NCBI RefSeq assembly: GCF_018614615.1
Contig: NZ_JAGGOK010000059.1
Coordinates: 115,366 to 179,365 of the forward strand
Direction: 5' to 3'
Origin: Streptomyces sp. ISL-100
GTDB taxonomy: Bacteria; Actinomycetota; Actinomycetes; Streptomycetales; Streptomycetaceae
Length of the DNA: 64,000 bases
The position numbers and the translations under genes are program-made. Every line of letters begins with the position of its first letter. Position 1 is the first letter of the stretch. Positions 17,829-25,803 of this stretch are shown here, piece after piece. Under the pieces are notes generated by a model that saw only the letters and a program-made list of their open reading frames with translations, made no database searches and was not told the DNA's origin.

Positions 17829-19100
17829 ATGAGTGTGGAAATGAAAGCGGCGACGTCCACCAGCGATTACGCCGCGTACCGCAACCCGCTGGTCTCGGTC
17901 ACGATGGCGAGCACCTTCTTTCTGAAGCTGGTCTCCTTTCTCTGCATCCCGTTCATGACGATCTACCTGAGCAGGAACGTGGATGCCCCGCCGTACATCA
18001 TCGGCGTCATCGTCGGACTCAGCCAGATCGGCTCGCTCACCGCGGGCTTCTTCAGCGGGGTGCTCGCCGACCGGGTCGGCAAGCGGCTGATCCTGCTGGT
18101 GGGCCTCTTCGGCAGCGCCCTGGTCTTCCTGCTGTTCTTCCTGGCGGCGACCTTTCTCCGGGGCTCTTCGCTGTTCGCTGTGGCGTTCGGCCTGCTCAAC
18201 GCCGGTTACGGGGTCATGTCGGCCTTCTTCTGGCCAGTGACCCAGGTACTGATGGCGGACAGCCTGCCCAAGGAGCGCCGCCCCGCGTTGTTCCGGCACC
18301 GCTACGTGCTGACCAACTTCGCCGTGGGCATCGGCCCGCCGGCCGGGGCCTTCCTGGGCATCGCGTCGGCCCGGGCGGCGTTCGTCATCTCGGGGTGCTC
18401 GTATCTCGTGTTCGCCGTCGCCTTCTGGTGGCTCACGCGCGGAACGGGCTTCGGGGTCCCCGGCGGGCCCCCGGAGGAGCGGCGCAGTTTCACCGGGGCG
18501 ATCAGAGTGCTCGGCGCGGACAGGGTGTTCCGAGGCCTGACGGTCTCGATGATCCTCTTCACGCTGGCGTACTGCCAGATCGCGACGAATCTCTCCGCGA
18601 TCGTCAGCAGCGGCTTCTCCGACGGAGTGCGGTTCTTCGCCATCCTGCTCACGGTCAACGCGGCCGCGGTCATCGCCCTGCAGCCGATCGCCACGGCGAT
18701 CTCCAAGCGGCTCAGCCCCCGGCGCACGATCCTGCTGGGCAACGCCCTGTTCGCGGTCGTCTGTCTGCTCTTCTCGCTCGTGGCCTTCGGCAAGACCGGC
18801 CTCATCACCCTCATCGTGCTGATCAGCATGGCCGAGGTGCTGGTGGTCCCCACCGTCAGCGTCGTGGTCGACGAACTGGCGCCGCCCGCCATGCGCGGCA
18901 CCTACTTCGGCGCGGCCACCCTGCGCAACCTCGGCCTCGGGGCGGGACCCGCCGCGGGAGGCCTGGTGCTGGCCTCGTTCGACCGCGGGTTGCTCTTCGT
19001 CTTCATGGGCTTGTGCGGCGTAGCCGCCTGTGCCGTCGTCTACTTCACCCTCAGGGAGAACACCGGTGCGGATACTGGTCCTTCACCAGAACCTGTTTGA
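17829..19100 (+). CDS. MFS transporter (probable product exporter)
   Basis: 423 residues with about twelve hydrophobic helices, a GVLADRVGKRL loop between helices 2 and 3 (the MFS signature DRxGRR region) and a short soluble middle (TGFGVPGGPPEERR). ATG 17829 has AAGAGG seven bases upstream. The family exports small molecules with the proton gradient, so export of the phosphonate product, and hence part of self-resistance, is likely. It is the first gene of the second operon and overlaps the following ATP-grasp gene by 35 bp. Confidence 0.85.
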   Translation: MSVEMKAATSTSDYAAYRNPLVSVTMASTFFLKLVSFLCIPFMTIYLSRNVDAPPYIIGVIVGLSQIGSLTAGFFSGVLADRVGKRLILLVGLFGSALVFLLFFLAATFLRGSSLFAVAFGLLNAGYGVMSAFFWPVTQVLMADSLPKERRPALFRHRYVLTNFAVGIGPPAGAFLGIASARAAFVISGCSYLVFAVAFWWLTRGTGFGVPGGPPEERRSFTGAIRVLGADRVFRGLTVSMILFTLAYCQIATNLSAIVSSGFSDGVRFFAILLTVNAAAVIALQPIATAISKRLSPRRTILLGNALFAVVCLLFSLVAFGKTGLITLIVLISMAEVLVVPTVSVVVDELAPPAMRGTYFGAATLRNLGLGAGPAAGGLVLASFDRGLLFVFMGLCGVAACAVVYFTLRENTGADTGPSPEPV

Positions 19101-20316
19101 ACGGCTCGGCTACGAGCAGGCCATCGACCACACGGCGCACGAGGTCACCTACGCCGGCGCCCAGGAGTACCTCGACAACATCCCGGACCACATTCGGTGC
19201 GAGATGCATCCCTGGGACCCGGCGCTGCCGGTCGCGGACCAGCTGCGTCCGTTCCTGGCCGGGCAGCCCCCGTACGACCGGATCATCGCCCGACACGAGC
19301 TGCTGATCACCCCAGCCGCCGAACTGCGGGCCGAGTTCGGTATCCCGGGCATGGGACCCGAGACCGCCCGCAACTTCCGCGACAAGGTCGCGATGAAGCA
19401 CACGCTGGCCGCGGTCGGCGTCCGGGTGCCGCGCTACCTGGCGCTCGACGAGTGCGGTGACGCCGCAGCGCCCTGGCTGGGCCCGACCATCGTCAAGCCG
19501 CGCGACGAGGGCGGCAGCCAGGGCGTCAAGCTCTTCGCCACCTTCGAGGAGGCCGCCGGATTCGTCCGCACCGCCGCCTTCGCGGCCCGCTACGAGCTGG
19601 AGGAGTACGTCGAGGGGCCGATCTGGCATATCGACGGCTTCCTCTTCGAGGGCGAGGTCGTCGTGGTACAGCCCTCCCGGTACGTCGGGACGCCGCTGCG
19701 CTTCGAGAACGGCGAGCCGGTCGGATCGGTCCAGATCGACAACCCGGAACTGGCCGACTGGGCCGTCCGCTGTGTACGCGCTCTCGGCGGCGAGACGCTC
19801 ACCTTCCACCTGGAAGCGATCATGACCGTGGATGGGCCGGTCTTCATGGAGGTCGCGGCCCGCTGTGGCGGCGGCTACATCGTGCGCGCCACCGAACTGC
19901 GCACGGGCGCCTACCTGCACACCCTGGACATGGCTTCGGACATCGAGTCCACACTGGCCACCCGGTTCATCGGGCTGGCCCGCTCCGACCTCAGCCACGG
20001 CTTCTTCCTCTTCCCCGGCCATGTGCACGGCGGCGCCGAGGTCACCGTGGAGGTGGCCGACGGCATGCTCGACGACCCGTTGGTGCTGAGCCACCTGATG
20101 ATGCCGCCCGGCACCCCGACGGCGCGCAAGCACTCGTACCGCCCAGAGAACCTGCCGCTGTCCGGAGTGGTGGCGGGCGCCGACCCGGCGGACGTGGAGC
20201 GCTGGATCCGTCGGCTGTTCGAGACCACGGCCGTCACCACCCGCTCACCGTCCTGCACCGAGGCATATGACGGCAGGGGCTGTGCCCCTGACGACCATGA
20301 GCTAGAAGACTCCTGA
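19066..20316 (+). CDS. ATP-grasp carboxylate-amine ligase
   Basis: 416 residues from GTG 19066 (GGGAG seven bases upstream, inside the MFS gene). ATP-grasp features are TIVKPRDEGGSQGVKLF (nucleotide lysine and glycine-rich loop), YELEEYVEG (adenine-side strand), and FMEVAARCGGGYIV (metal-binding Glu with its Asn position changed to Arg). The enzyme activates a carboxylate as acyl phosphate and joins it to an amine. With phosphonoacetate made by the same operon and an ATCase nearby, joining phosphonoacetate to L-aspartate is a testable guess; other acyl or amino partners are equally possible by sequence alone. A 34-bp gap follows to the phosphatase gene. Confidence 0.82.
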   Translation: MRILVLHQNLFERLGYEQAIDHTAHEVTYAGAQEYLDNIPDHIRCEMHPWDPALPVADQLRPFLAGQPPYDRIIARHELLITPAAELRAEFGIPGMGPETARNFRDKVAMKHTLAAVGVRVPRYLALDECGDAAAPWLGPTIVKPRDEGGSQGVKLFATFEEAAGFVRTAAFAARYELEEYVEGPIWHIDGFLFEGEVVVVQPSRYVGTPLRFENGEPVGSVQIDNPELADWAVRCVRALGGETLTFHLEAIMTVDGPVFMEVAARCGGGYIVRATELRTGAYLHTLDMASDIESTLATRFIGLARSDLSHGFFLFPGHVHGGAEVTVEVADGMLDDPLVLSHLMMPPGTPTARKHSYRPENLPLSGVVAGADPADVERWIRRLFETTAVTTRSPSCTEAYDGRGCAPDDHELEDS

Positions 20317-20349
20317 AGATCTTGCTCGGACCGCCCGACTCACCCCGGA

Positions 20350-21201
20350 TTGCCGGTAAATGTCAATCGGGCTGAACCGGTGCAAGCCGGGCGCGATTTC
20401 AAGATCTTCATCGGCCTTCTAGCCCACCGGCTCGCCGAGGAGGCGGGTGCCCTGCTCCTCGGGCTGCGCACCGAGCAGGCCTTGGGCGACCCCAAGGCGC
20501 TCAAGGACCTCGGAGACACCCGCTCGCACGACTTCCTGGTCGCCGAACTAGCCCGGCACCGGCCGCTGGACGCCGTGCTGTCCGAGGAGGGCGTGGCCGA
20601 TCCCGCGCGGCTGAATGCCGGCCGGGTGTGGATCGTGGACCCGCTGGACGGAACCCGTGAGTTCTCCGAGGCCGGCCGCGAGGACTGGGCCGTGCACGTC
20701 GCCCTGTGGGCCGACGGCCGGCTCGTGGCGGGAGCCGTGGCGCTCCCCGCCCAGGGCGTCACGCTCTCCACGGCCTCCACGGCCTCCACGGCCTCCACGG
20801 CCTCCACGGCCTCCACGCCGCCCGCCGCCGCCCAGGACCTGGGCATCCTCGGCAGCCGCTCCCGGCCGCCGGCCTTCCTGCGAAAGGTCGCCGACTGGGT
20901 CGGCGCGGAGCTGGTGGGGATGGGTTCGGCTGGTGCCAAGACCGCCGCGGTGATCCGGGGCCGTGCCCGTGCCTACATCCACGCCGGCGGACAGTACGAG
21001 TGGGACTCGGCGGCTCCCGCCGCCGTGGCCCTCGCCGCCGGCCTGCACGTCTCCCGGCTGGACGGCACCCCGCTCCTCTATAACCAGGCCGACCCGTACC
21101 TGCCCGACCTGCTGGTCTGCCAAGCCGCCGACGCCCCGGCGCTGCTCGCCGCCGTCCTGCTGAAGGCGCGCGACGCGCAGGAAGGGCAGGCAGCGCAGTG
21201 A
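20350..21201 (+). CDS. cysQ: 3'(2'),5'-bisphosphate nucleotidase (PAP phosphatase)
   Basis: 283 residues of the inositol-monophosphatase superfamily: LSEEG (metal-binding Glu), WIVDPLDGTREF (the DPxDGT metal site) and GGQYEWDSAAP (the second Asp motif). PAP phosphatases remove 3'-phosphoadenosine 5'-phosphate, the by-product and inhibitor of sulfotransferases, which fits the sulfate-activation genes that follow. The start is TTG 20350 with a weak ribosome site, and an internal GTG near 20379 is possible. A run of TAS repeats at about residues 139-155, encoded by a 9-bp tandem repeat, forms an unusual linker. The stop overlaps the cysC start as GTGA. Confidence 0.82.
   Translation: MPVNVNRAEPVQAGRDFKIFIGLLAHRLAEEAGALLLGLRTEQALGDPKALKDLGDTRSHDFLVAELARHRPLDAVLSEEGVADPARLNAGRVWIVDPLDGTREFSEAGREDWAVHVALWADGRLVAGAVALPAQGVTLSTASTASTASTASTASTPPAAAQDLGILGSRSRPPAFLRKVADWVGAELVGMGSAGAKTAAVIRGRARAYIHAGGQYEWDSAAPAAVALAAGLHVSRLDGTPLLYNQADPYLPDLLVCQAADAPALLAAVLLKARDAQEGQAAQ
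20771..20815. repeat. 9-bp tandem repeat, five copies, within cysQ
   Basis: CGGCCTCCA is repeated five times without change. The unit keeps the reading frame and encodes alternating Thr-Ala-Ser. Copy number could vary without disrupting the protein. Confidence 0.9.
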
Positions 21202-21743
21202 CGCGTACCGAGAGCGGCGTCACACTCTGGCTGACCGGCCTGCCCAGCGCGGGCAAGACCACCCTGGCGCTGGCCCTGGCCGAGCGGCTGCGTGCCGACG
21301 GCCACCGCGTCGAGGTGCTGGACGGCGACGAGATCCGCGAACACCTCTCCCAGGGCCTGAGCTTCAGCAGACAGGACCGGTACACCAACGTGACCCGGAT
21401 CGGCTTCGTCGCACAGAAGCTGGCCCAGCACGGTGTCAAGGTGCTGGTGCCGGTCATCGCCCCGTACGCCGACGCGCGCGCCGCCGTACGCGGCCAGCAC
21501 ACCGTCATGGGCACCCCGTTCCTGGAGGTGCACGTCGCGACGCCGGTCGATGTGTGCTCCGTACGCGACGTAAAGGGCCTGTACGCCCGGCAGGCGGCCG
21601 GTGAGATCACCCACCTGACCGGTGTGGACGACCCGTATGAGGTCCCCGCCGCACCGGACCTGCGCCTGCAGACCCAGGGCCGGACGGTTGCCGAATCGGC
21701 CGGCCGCCTGCACGCACTGCTCACCGAGAGGGGACTGGCATGA
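21198..21743 (+). CDS. cysC: Adenylylsulfate (APS) kinase
   Basis: 181 residues with Walker A GLPSAGKTT (14-22), LDGDEIREHL (APS/Mg site) and FSRQDRYTNVTRIGFVA, the typical APS-kinase middle. It phosphorylates APS at the 3'-OH to give PAPS, the donor for the sulfotransferase at 14.05 kb. GTGA overlap with cysQ and ATGA overlap with cysD make a tight coupled set. A decayed second copy lies at 25354. Confidence 0.92.
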   Translation: MTRTESGVTLWLTGLPSAGKTTLALALAERLRADGHRVEVLDGDEIREHLSQGLSFSRQDRYTNVTRIGFVAQKLAQHGVKVLVPVIAPYADARAAVRGQHTVMGTPFLEVHVATPVDVCSVRDVKGLYARQAAGEITHLTGVDDPYEVPAAPDLRLQTQGRTVAESAGRLHALLTERGLA

Positions 21744-22660
21744 CCACCGTGACGCATGCCCCCGTGTTCCACCCCACGCACCTCGACGCCCTGGAGGCGG
21801 AGTCGGTGCACATCTTCCGCGAAGTGGCGGGCGAGTTCGAGCGCCCGGTCATCCTCTTCTCGGGAGGCAAGGACTCCATCGTGATGGTGCACCTGGCGCT
21901 GAAGGCCTTCTGGCCGGCGCCGGTGCCGTTCGCGCTGCTGCACGTCGACACCGGGCACAACTTCCCCGAGGTCATCGACTACCGCGACCGGGTGGTCGCC
22001 AGGTACGGACTGACCCTGCACGTGGCCCATGTACAGGAGTTCATCGACGACGGGCGGCTGGCAGAGCGGCCCGACGGCAGCCGGAACCCGCTGCAGACGG
22101 TGCCGCTCCTCGACGCCATCGAGCGCAACCGCTTCGACGCGGTCTTCGGCGGCGGCCGACGCGACGAGGAGAAGGCCCGCGCCAAGGAGCGAATCTTCTC
22201 GCTGCGCGACGAGTTCGGTGCCTGGGACCCGCGTCGCCAGCGCCCGGAGCTGTGGAACCTCTACAACGGCCGGCACACGCCCGGCGAGCATGTCCGGGTC
22301 TTCCCGCTCTCCAACTGGACCGAACTCGACGTCTGGCAGTACATCGAGCGGGAGAGGACCCAGCTCCCCGAGATCTACTTCGCCCACGAGCGCGAGGTGT
22401 TCGCCCGCAACGGGATGTGGCTGACCCCGGGGACGTGGGGCGGCCCCAAGGAGACCGAACCCGTGGAGCGGCGCATGGTCCGCTACCGCACCGTCGGCGA
22501 CATGTCATGCACCGGAGCCGTCGACTCCGACGCGTCCACCGTCGCCGACGTGATCGCCGAAATCGCCACCAGCCGCATCACCGAGCGCGGCGCCACCCGC
22601 GCCGACGACAAATTCTCCGAGGCCGCCATGGAAGACCGCAAGCGCGAGGGGTACTTCTAA
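21740..22660 (+). CDS. cysD: Sulfate adenylyltransferase, small (PP-loop) subunit
   Basis: 306 residues with the PP-loop SGGKDS (41-46), LLHVDTGHNFPEVIDYRDR, GGRRDEEKARAKERIFS and the C-terminal DKFSEAAMEDRKREGYF end of CysD. Together with the GTPase CysN it forms APS from sulfate and ATP. TAATG overlap with cysN. Given the position in a secondary-metabolite operon, this is probably a pathway copy beside the primary sulfate-assimilation genes elsewhere. Confidence 0.94.
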   Translation: MTTVTHAPVFHPTHLDALEAESVHIFREVAGEFERPVILFSGGKDSIVMVHLALKAFWPAPVPFALLHVDTGHNFPEVIDYRDRVVARYGLTLHVAHVQEFIDDGRLAERPDGSRNPLQTVPLLDAIERNRFDAVFGGGRRDEEKARAKERIFSLRDEFGAWDPRRQRPELWNLYNGRHTPGEHVRVFPLSNWTELDVWQYIERERTQLPEIYFAHEREVFARNGMWLTPGTWGGPKETEPVERRMVRYRTVGDMSCTGAVDSDASTVADVIAEIATSRITERGATRADDKFSEAAMEDRKREGYF

Positions 22661-23985
22661 TGCTGACGTCCACACACGACCGGAGCACCGACTCCGTGAC
22701 GTTGCCCGGCCTCACGACCTCCCTGCTGCGCTTCGCGACGGCCGGCTCGGTCGACGACGGCAAGTCCACTCTGGTGGGCCGGCTGCTCCACGACTCCAAG
22801 TCGGTCCTCGCCGACCAGCTGGAGGCCGTCGAGCAGGCGTCCCGGCGACGCGGGCAGGAGAGTACCGACCTGGCCCTGCTGACCGACGGCCTGCGGGCCG
22901 AGCGGGAGCAGGGAATCACGATCGATGTCGCCTACCGCTACTTCGCCACGCCCCGGCGGCGTTTCATCCTGGCCGACACTCCCGGGCACGTGCAGTACAC
23001 GCGCAACATGGTCACCGGGGCCTCGACCGCCGAGCTGGCCGTAGTCCTCGTCGACGCCCGTAACGGCGTGGTCGAGCAGACCCGCCGACACGCAGCCCTC
23101 GCCGCCCTGCTGCGCGTCCCCCACGTTGTCCTCGCCGTCAACAAGATGGACCTCGTCGGCTACGACGAGGCCGTCTTCGCCGCGATCGCCGCGGAGTTCA
23201 CCGGCTACGCGGCCCGGCTCGGCGTACGCGACGTCGTCGCCGTGCCGATCTCCGCGCTGGCCGGCGACAACGTCGTGGAGCCGTCCGTCGCCATGGACTG
23301 GTACGCGGGCCCGACACTGCTCGAACACCTGGAGACAGTCCCGGTCGACACGAGTCCGGCCGGCCTGCCCGCCCGCTTCCCGGTGCAGTACGTGATCCGC
23401 CCGCAGCACGGCGAGTTCCCCGATTACCGCGGCTACGCCGGCCAGGTCGCCGCCGGAGTGCTGCGCACCGGTGACACCGTCACCGTGCTGCCCTCCGGGC
23501 ACCGTGGCGTCGTCGCGGCCATCGACATCCTCGGCACGCCCTCGGATACCGCGTCGGCCGGCCAGTCGGTCACCCTGCGACTCGCCGAGGACCTGGACAT
23601 CTCGCGTGGCGACCTCATCGTCGCCGGTGCGGCGCCACGGCTCACCCAGGACGTCGAGGCGACGGTCTGCCACCTCCACGAACGCCCTCTGCGGGCAGGC
23701 GACAAGGTGCTGATCAAGCACACCACCCGCACCGTGCGTGCAGTGGTCCGGGAGATCTCCCACCGGCTCGACATCGACACCCTGGAGTACCGGCCCGGCG
23801 GCGAGGGCCTGTCGGTCAACGACATCGGCGACGTGGTGCTGCGCACTGCCGAGCCGCTGGCCCTCGACGACTACCAGGACAACCGGAGCACCGGCGCCTT
23901 CCTGCTGATCGACCCGGCGGACGGCACCACGCGCGCAGCCGGGATGGCCGGTTCCTCCGTGGTGAGGGGCGACGGTCGTGTCTGA
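22660..23985 (+). CDS. cysN: Sulfate adenylyltransferase, large (GTPase) subunit
   Basis: 441 residues. EF-Tu-like GTPase with G1 GSVDDGKST (29-37), G3 DTPGHVQYTRNM and G4 NKMDL, then two beta-barrel domains. GTP hydrolysis drives APS formation by CysD. No fused APS kinase is present at the C-terminus, which fits the separate cysC. The start ATG 22660 overlaps the cysD stop; the gene's end overlaps the antiporter gene by 8 bp. Confidence 0.93.
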   Translation: MLTSTHDRSTDSVTLPGLTTSLLRFATAGSVDDGKSTLVGRLLHDSKSVLADQLEAVEQASRRRGQESTDLALLTDGLRAEREQGITIDVAYRYFATPRRRFILADTPGHVQYTRNMVTGASTAELAVVLVDARNGVVEQTRRHAALAALLRVPHVVLAVNKMDLVGYDEAVFAAIAAEFTGYAARLGVRDVVAVPISALAGDNVVEPSVAMDWYAGPTLLEHLETVPVDTSPAGLPARFPVQYVIRPQHGEFPDYRGYAGQVAAGVLRTGDTVTVLPSGHRGVVAAIDILGTPSDTASAGQSVTLRLAEDLDISRGDLIVAGAAPRLTQDVEATVCHLHERPLRAGDKVLIKHTTRTVRAVVREISHRLDIDTLEYRPGGEGLSVNDIGDVVLRTAEPLALDDYQDNRSTGAFLLIDPADGTTRAAGMAGSSVVRGDGRV

Positions 23986-25357
23986 CACCGACCTCTTCCG
24001 GCTCTTCGCGGGGCTCATGGCCCTGCTCGTCGCCGCGCACTTCATGGGCCGGCTGTTCGGGCGGCTGCGCCAGCCGCCCGTCATCGGCGAGATCCTCGGC
24101 GGCCTGCTCTTCGGCCCCTCGCTGTTCGGGCTGATCGCCCCGGACGCGCAGGCCTGGTTGTTCCCGAAGACCGGCCCGGCAGCGGCCGGGCTGGCGCTGA
24201 TCTACCAACTGGGCACCTTGCTGCTGATGTTCCTCGCGGGTATCCAGATGCGGGCACTGTTCTCCCGGCAGGACAGCCGCGCCGTCGGGCTCATCACCGT
24301 GGTCGGCATGGTGGTCCCGTTCGCCTTCGGGCTGCTGCTGGTCCAGCTGGTCGACCTGTCCGGAGCCATGGGCCGGGCCGGCAACGAGACCGCGCTGACG
24401 TTGGTCATCGCCTGCGCCGTGGCCATCACCAGCATTCCGGTGATCTCCCGGATCATGCTCGATCTGGGCATTGCCGGCACGGCCTTCGCCCGGATCGTGC
24501 TCTCGGTCGCTGTGCTGGAGGACATCGTCCTCAACGTGGTGATCGCTGTAGCCCTCGGCATGGTCGACGGCGGCGGACACGACGCGTTCGGCGCCGCGGC
24601 GCTGTTCGGCATCGGATCCGGATACGGCTCCGCCGCCTACCACGCACTTGCCTCGGTGGGCTTCCTCGGGCTGGTGGCCGGGGTGGGCTTCGTCGTACGG
24701 CGGGTGCTGGCCACGAGCCGGCGGGCAGCCGGCCCGGACCGGCCGACCGGCCGGGTCGCGGTCCAGCTCGCCCTCGTCCTCGCTGCGGCGGCCGGCTGCC
24801 TCTTCCTCGGCATCACGCCGATGTACGGGGCGTTTGTCGTCGGCCTCATGGCGGGCTGGGGCCGCGCCGGCCCCAGCGCCAGGGAAGCGGCCGCGAACGA
24901 GCCGACCAGGGCCATCCAATCCTTCGCCACCGGCTTCTTCATCCCCGTGTATTTCGCCGTCGTCGGCCTGAAGCTGGACCTCGTCCACTCCTTTGCGCCC
25001 CTGTACACGCTGCTGTTCATCGCCTTCGCTTGCGTGGTCAAGGCCGCCAGCGTGTACGCGGGTGCCCGCTGGGCGGGCCGCGCCCCCGCCGACTCGCTGA
25101 ACCTGGCCGTCGCGATGAACGCCCGCGGTGGTCCCGGGATCGTGCTGGCCACGCTCTCGTACGACGCGGGGATCATCAACGCCACGCTGTTCACGACGCT
25201 GGTCCTCACCGCCGTCATCACCTCGCTGATGGCCGGCACGTGGCTGGAAAGCGCAATCAAACGCGGTCTGCTGTCCCGTAGGGACAGCACGGAGACACCC
25301 CCGCCGTCATCCGCCGCCAAACGGCGGTCCGAACCTGCCGAGGTGGGATCCGCATGA
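23978..25357 (+). CDS. CPA2-family cation:proton antiporter
   Basis: 459 residues with about twelve membrane helices. LPPVIGEILGGLLFGPSLFG-type text (RQPPVIGEILGGLLFGPS), an LVIACAVAITSIPVISRI segment and NARGGPGIVLATLSY match the Na+/H+ and K+/H+ exchanger (KefB/NapA-like) membrane domain; no TrkA domain is attached. It lies inside the sulfate-activation block with overlapping ends on both sides, so it is part of the operon. It may balance ions during product export or sulfate uptake, or export the product itself. That role is not proved. Confidence 0.82.
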   Translation: MSDTDLFRLFAGLMALLVAAHFMGRLFGRLRQPPVIGEILGGLLFGPSLFGLIAPDAQAWLFPKTGPAAAGLALIYQLGTLLLMFLAGIQMRALFSRQDSRAVGLITVVGMVVPFAFGLLLVQLVDLSGAMGRAGNETALTLVIACAVAITSIPVISRIMLDLGIAGTAFARIVLSVAVLEDIVLNVVIAVALGMVDGGGHDAFGAAALFGIGSGYGSAAYHALASVGFLGLVAGVGFVVRRVLATSRRAAGPDRPTGRVAVQLALVLAAAAGCLFLGITPMYGAFVVGLMAGWGRAGPSAREAAANEPTRAIQSFATGFFIPVYFAVVGLKLDLVHSFAPLYTLLFIAFACVVKAASVYAGARWAGRAPADSLNLAVAMNARGGPGIVLATLSYDAGIINATLFTTLVLTAVITSLMAGTWLESAIKRGLLSRRDSTETPPPSSAAKRRSEPAEVGSA

Positions 25358-25758
25358 CCTCCACGACCGTCTGCACCTGCCGGCCCGGAGCCACCCTGTG
25401 GCTGGACGGCGCTCCGCGGCACGCCGTCGCCGAGGAGCTCGCCGACCGGCTGCGCGCCGCCCACCACCGCCGGGTGGAGGTCCTCGACCCCGCGACCTCG
25501 GCCGTCCCCGGTGAGAGCCCGCGGGCCGCCGCCGAACGGATCGGCCTGGTGGCCGAGATCCTTGCCCGCCACGGCATCCTCGCCGTGGTCGCGGCCCCCG
25601 AGGGGCCCCCGGCAGACCGGAACCGGGTCCGCGACCGCCACCTACGGGCCGGCACCACCTTCCTGGAGGTGCGTGGGGCCGGTCCGGACGACCCCGCCCC
25701 GTCCGTCGACGTGCTGCTCGCCCTGCTGGCGGAGCACGGCCTGGTCCTGGCCGGCTGA
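25354..25758 (+). CDS. Degenerate APS-kinase paralogue without a P-loop
   Basis: 134 residues collinear with the CysC at 21198: GATLWLDGAPRHAVAEELADR stands where CysC has the Walker A segment, VEVLDPATS replaces VEVLDGDE, and RIGLVAEILARHGILAVVAAP matches RIGFVAQKLAQHGVKVLVPVIAP. The Walker A Gly and Lys are gone, so ATP transfer is not expected. The gene is intact and coupled by ATGA overlap, so it was kept. It may be a regulatory or scaffold partner of CysC, or a relic of a recent duplication. Confidence 0.75.
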   Translation: MTSTTVCTCRPGATLWLDGAPRHAVAEELADRLRAAHHRRVEVLDPATSAVPGESPRAAAERIGLVAEILARHGILAVVAAPEGPPADRNRVRDRHLRAGTTFLEVRGAGPDDPAPSVDVLLALLAEHGLVLAG

Positions 25759-25803
25759 CCGTTCGCCGCCCGGACTCCTTCATTCCTTCTGGGAGTTGTC
25801 ACC

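Noticed and set aside
21622..22659. CysN frame extended to 21622
   Set aside because: Shadow of cysC and cysD; the G1 motif lies 29 residues after ATG 22660, as usual.
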